Assembly: GCA_050084985.1 (NCBI GenBank)
Contig: JBITNC010000001.1
Location: forward strand, 54,374,001-54,438,000
Direction of reading: 5' to 3'
DNA from: Nageia nagi
Lineage: Eukaryota; Pinophyta
Length of the DNA: 64,000 nt
Part shown: one piece after another, positions 60,270 through 64,000 of the stretch
Position numbering within the stretch: the first letter of the stretch is position 1
Layout of the letters: each line of letters begins with the position of its first letter
Made by a program: the position numbers and the translations under genes
Notes under the pieces: generated by a model
The model's database searches: none
What the model saw: only the letters and a program-made list of their open reading frames with translations
Told to the model about the DNA's origin: nothing

Positions 60270-60660
60270 GATCATGAGAGGAGAACCACATACCAACATG
60301 ATATAGCCTATATTTTCATGACTATATGAATGATATGTTGGATGATTACACAAATGATCTCCTTGTACAATAAAAAACCCATGATGAAAATTTAAATATT
60401 TTGACAAAAGTATTTGATCATTTGCTTAAAAAAATAAATAATTGAAATCCAAATAAATATGTATTCAATGTTACCTTTACAAAATTATTTAAATTCATCA
60501 TATTGATATGAGGTATAAAGGTTCATCTCGATAAAATCAATGGTGTAATTGAAATACCTCCTAAGAAAATCAAGGAACTATTCAACCTATAAAAAAATAT
60601 CCAAGACATCCTTAGCTTTATTGAGAAAATATTTAATAAATAGAATTTTGTTTAGTATAA
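60270..60660 (+). pseudogene. Ty3/gypsy reverse transcriptase fragment
   Basis: Plus strand. TYQHDIAYIFM (60290-60325), then DYTNDLLVQ at the place of the Y-[VL]-D-D box, LNILTKVFDHLLKK, NPNKYVFNVTFTKLFKFI, GIKVHLDKINGVIEIPP and KKIKELFNL, the end of reverse transcriptase and start of the connection to RNase H. The catalytic box reads YTND, so one aspartate is lost. It is a separate, short remnant with stops; no LTR was found for it. It differs from G in sequence. Confidence 0.8.
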
Positions 60661-60715
60661 AAATATCTTTTAATATCCTTTAAAACCCAATGGTTTGTAG
60701 GACCTATCAAAGTTT

Positions 60716-60995
60716 GTTTACACACACACACACAATTAAATTATTTTTTAAATAGAATTAATATGTGAAATAAAATTGTCAAACTTGTTTTGAATAAATA
60801 TATATCATTTATGTATTTAAATAGTTATTTCTACTATAATTAAGATGTGTGTGTATACACACACACACACGCATAATTAAATTATTTTTTTAATAGAATT
60901 AATATGTGAAATGAAATTATCAAACTTGTTTGAATAAATATATATAATTTATGTATTTAAATGGTTATTTCTACTATAATTAAGATGCATAATAA
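60716..60995 (+). repeat. 141-bp direct duplication with CA repeats
   Basis: aattaaattatttttt...attaatatgtgaaat begins at 60734 and again at 60875. Each copy is preceded by a CA microsatellite (60719-60733; 60857-60870, the latter led by gtgtgtgtata). The copies are nearly identical, so this duplication is younger than its surroundings. Confidence 0.88.
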
Positions 60996-61369
60996 AATAG
61001 TCAATCTTGTTTTGGTTATCTCGGTTTAAGAGTACATGGAACAAGTTATACTTACAAATATCCTCATAGGTTTGTCTAATATCATTGTAATGTGGGAAAA
61101 TACAAAGAAAATAATTCTCATATTTTATGGTATTTTGTTACAATGCTTATAAATTATTTTATACCATGGTATTTTACATATTGTCCATTTGCTAGTTTCA
61201 CTATATAATGCATGTGAATTAGTTCTTAACTTTGTGATCACAATATTCTTTTTGAGATTGATAATCTTATGTGGGTAGGATGGATGTTCAAGTTTTAGAT
61301 TAATGATGTTTTTATAGTAGGCTATTTTTCTTTTATTCTTGATATTATCATCATTCCAAAAAAATTGAA
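60996..61369. other. no recognisable gene
   Basis: AT-rich sequence without a readable domain; it may include the 3' tail of the minus-strand LINE fragment to its right. Confidence 0.4.
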
Positions 61370-61960
61370 TTACTTTATTTGAGATCTATAATTTTAATAT
61401 GTCACTATCTAAAGGGGTTATGTCATTATGTATGCCTCAAAAACTCAAGCCACTTATTAGAGTCTTTATCCATCCTCTTTTAAGATTTTGATTAATTAGA
61501 CAAGTTTGTTTGGTGATTATAGATAATCTATGATGATCTAACTTTGTTACTTTATAATTGTATACTTTATATCACCTTAGAGATTCACTTTTAGTAGGGA
61601 GTAGGCTAGCTTCCATGAGAACAATAGGGTACAATGTGTTGTTTTTAATTTTGAAGTTATTAACTATGAATTATTTTGAATTTCCTTAATTTTATTTTGT
61701 ATTTGTTGAGAAACGTTCATAGCCAAACTTCACAACCATAGAATATTACTAGAGTTACAATGCAAGAGAAAAGAGTTTTTGTTTTTTTTGTAGTTTATAA
61801 GTTTCACAATTTTACACTTATTTTTCATATCTTAAAAGGTTTTAAATCTAGCAAAGATTTGATTCCTAACAATTTTATGCAACACCACTCATGGTTGATA
61901 ATACTTATATAACAATTCTTACATAAGTAGTTCATATTTCAATTTTGATTTATTTACTTA
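61370..61960 (-). pseudogene. LINE reverse transcriptase C-terminal fragment
   Basis: Minus strand. VVKFGYERFSTNTK (61720-61680), in the place where the family has C-E-V-W-G-Y, followed by FKIKNNTLYPIVLMEASLLP (about 61660-61600) and KLDHHRLSIITKQTC, KRGWIKTLISGL. This is the conserved tail of a LINE polyprotein distinct from the L1-like element at 54660-59720. Probably the same type as the endonuclease remnant at 51960-52960. Broken by stops. Confidence 0.65.
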
Positions 61961-62639
61961 CCTAGCTATAATGTTCCAATTTAATGTTTTTGGCAATAAC
62001 ATCTCCCTCCCTTTTTAGTTGTTAGTTAAAAATTTGCATATTCATAAAATTCAACTCTCACTCTATTCCTAGTTAATTTTAAAAATCCAATATACTAGCT
62101 TTGATATAACCCCTTATATATCAAAAATGCCAAGAGATACCATTATCGAGATGTCTATCTTGGATATAGCAAATTGTTACATAGCTAAATTCTAATTAAT
62201 TTTATTTTATGATTTGAAATTGATTAAACATTTGATTTATATATAAAAAATATTTATTAAAATTAATATAGTCAACTTTGTATTAAAATTTTAATTAAAA
62301 TCAAAATAGTTGATCAAATGTTAATGATTGGATAGACGATGTAACAATTTGACCCCCAACTACTACTGTAGAAATACATCTTGATGTAATGAAGTTGCTT
62401 TAAACAACCAAAACTTTTATGGGAAAAATTATTAATTATGAGATAATTTGGTTTCACTTTTATTAAGTGTAAACTATCAATTGTGTGATAGATTGTTGTA
62501 CATTTTTCTAGTTAAATATAATTTCTGTTATGAGCTTTGATTTAAGACAAATGTATTTTCAGTTGATATCTAGTTTATGATATGAGTTGCCATTTCCTAT
62601 AACTCAAGGTGGAACCAAAGCACATCAAATTAGTTGTTG
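61961..62639. other. no recognisable gene
   Basis: AT-rich, stops in all frames, no motif seen. Confidence 0.4.
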
Positions 62640-63500
62640 TGCTTCTAAATAGTCTATTATTGCACTCCAACCACACAGACCAAGAAAGCTTAGTAGGGCA
62701 TGCAAACTAGATATATTCTAAAATAATGTTCTTATGAGGAGGAATCCAAATAAGGATCAATTCCCTCTTTGAACTTGGAGTAGCCCATTGGATGAAAAAG
62801 TAGGAATTTAATTTGCACCATAGGTAGTGAGTATAGAGGCAATGAATCAATAGGTGAGCCCCTAATTATTTAACTTTACCATAATGAAAATAATGGAATG
62901 GTATATTCTACCTATGTTTCATCAATTGTCCACCTAAAAGAAATTAGTTATAGACACCAAACAAAAGGAAAAAACTTTTTTTTGGCCATGCTTTAGTGTT
63001 CCAAACTTGGTTCCATACTAATGGAGGATAGGTCAGGTTATGGATTTTAGAGAGGGAATGATAAATGGTTTTAAGTTGATATTTTCTCTTAGGCTTAAGA
63101 GCTTAGACAATTTTTTCAACATCATCAGAGTCCTAAAGTTTATATTGGGTAGTAGTGTTGCTAACCTCCTTGATTCTTGGGCAAAATCAGGTGTGTGGGA
63201 AGGAAGATTCTTCCATTTCTTGACTTGTCATCCTTTTTCTAACTACTCACACCAGTACTTGTCAACTGTTACATCCCATGTAGTGCTAAGCCTTTATTAA
63301 AGGATGGAGAAATAATTTATTGATACTAGGGGCTATGAAAATAACCATAGATCATGCCAAAAATCAACTTTGAAATCATTCCTAATCTCTCATTTAAATA
63401 ATTTCATGATATCTCTCTTGGGTTTCCTTAGGTTGTTCCACATTAGATATCTCAAAGGGGTGTTTCCAATATTAAAAATTCTTTCAAGTTCATCTATGTC
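62640..63500 (-). pseudogene. L1-like LINE ORF2 C-terminal fragment
   Basis: Minus strand. TPLRYLMWNNLRKPKRDI and NDFKVDFWHDLWL (63460-63340), then VWNTKAWPKKSFFLLFGVYN (63010-62950) and LSWSVWLECNNRLFR (62690-62650) match the zinc-binding C-terminal region of plant L1 ORF2, parallel to 55775-54870 but from another copy. The plus frame 63040-63300 is a shadow. The fragment ends where a copia reading frame begins on the plus strand at about 63500. Confidence 0.75.
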
Positions 63501-64000
63501 CATCTTGTACTTATCTTAGGCAATCCAAGTATATCTTAGATATCTTGCAAACATTTGGAATGGAGGAGTGTAATCCTGCTGCAATCCCAGTCTCTCCTAG
63601 AATCATTTTATCTCTTAGTTCCAATTATCAATTTGGTATATGCTACATATTACAAGAAACTAATTGGTAGTCTTATTTATTTGACTATCTCTAGGCCAAA
63701 TATTGCCTCTATAGTGAATTTGATGACATAATTTATGTAGAAGTTATATGTTGAGCATCTTAATATCATTACGTAAATTTTGAGTTATGTTGTGGGCACT
63801 AAGGATCTTGCTCTCAAATATCACAAGTTTCCCTCATTTATTCTCTTAGGATTCTCAGATTCTAAATATGGAGAAGACAAAGATGACAAAAAATCAACCT
63901 TTGCTTATGTATTTATCATTAGTTTGGATGCTATCTCTTGGGCTTCCAAGAAGCAACCTACTACTGCTCTCTCCACCATAAAGGTTAAATATTGAGCAAT
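63500..64000 (+). pseudogene. Ty1/copia reverse transcriptase end and RNase H, cut by window edge
   Basis: Plus strand. LRQSKYILDILQTFGMEECN (63510-63570), then PAAIPVSPRI, YKKLIGSLIYLTISRPNIA (63650-63705) and an open frame at 63780-63995 with YVVGTKDLALKYHKFP, GFSDSKYGEDKDDKKSTFAY, AISWASKKQPTTALSTIK. This is the typical end of copia pol, where RNase H follows reverse transcriptase; the conserved YSDSD-W-A-G box reads FSDSKYGED. It continues past the window. At least two stops or shifts occur upstream of 63780. Confidence 0.9.

Overview
This window is a plant nuclear intergenic region made almost entirely of decayed transposable elements. It is very AT-rich and poor in CG, has no intact host gene, and every coding stretch is broken by stops and frameshifts. 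The element set (CACTA with a TNP2-type transposase, Ty3/gypsy with an extra RNase H, non-autonomous elements with a methionine-initiator primer site, L1-like LINEs, Ty1/copia) is that of a seed plant. The age and density of the nesting suggest a very large genome, possibly a gymnosperm, but the species cannot be named from this sequence.

The main structure is a deep nest covering about 4.98-51.7 kb. The outermost layer is a CACTA transposon. The first part of its TNP2 gene lies at 4976-5800 and ends at a good splice donor; the later part resumes near 50330. A gypsy-type element, here called X (5997-50296), sits in that intron. X has about 700-bp LTRs, a gag split in two, no recognisable pol, and an antisense plant-mobile-domain gene. 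X was itself hit by three elements of one non-coding, copia-primed large family (LARD-like): E1 (+, 8047-32571, target duplication AATGT), E2 (-, 33133-39450, ACTTA/ACTTC) and E3 (-, 44131-49016, AGGGT). E1 was in turn hit by a 1000-bp non-autonomous CACTA element (15314-16313, TTT duplication) and a 14.5-kb gypsy element G (16933-31440) with 2-kb LTRs and gag, protease, RNase H, reverse transcriptase, second RNase H, integrase and a long extra reading frame.

Left of the nest (1-4975) is non-coding sequence with a 132-bp tandem array (2975-4185). Right of it (51.7-64 kb) lie minus-strand LINE fragments of two types: an endonuclease at 51960-52960 and a C-terminal reverse transcriptase piece at 61370-61960 from one type, and an almost full-length L1-like element (54660-59720) plus a C-terminal fragment (62640-63500) from the other. 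A gypsy reverse transcriptase fragment (60270-60660) and a copia reverse transcriptase/RNase H fragment running off the window (63500-64000) complete the region.

Nothing here acts as a working gene system. The order of events can be read from the nesting: CACTA first, then X, then E1, E2 and E3, then G and the small CACTA inside E1. I found no new defence, RNA or metabolic system. The most notable items are the nest itself, the shared non-coding arrays of the E family, the antisense plant-mobile-domain gene in X, and the long unassigned reading frame of G.
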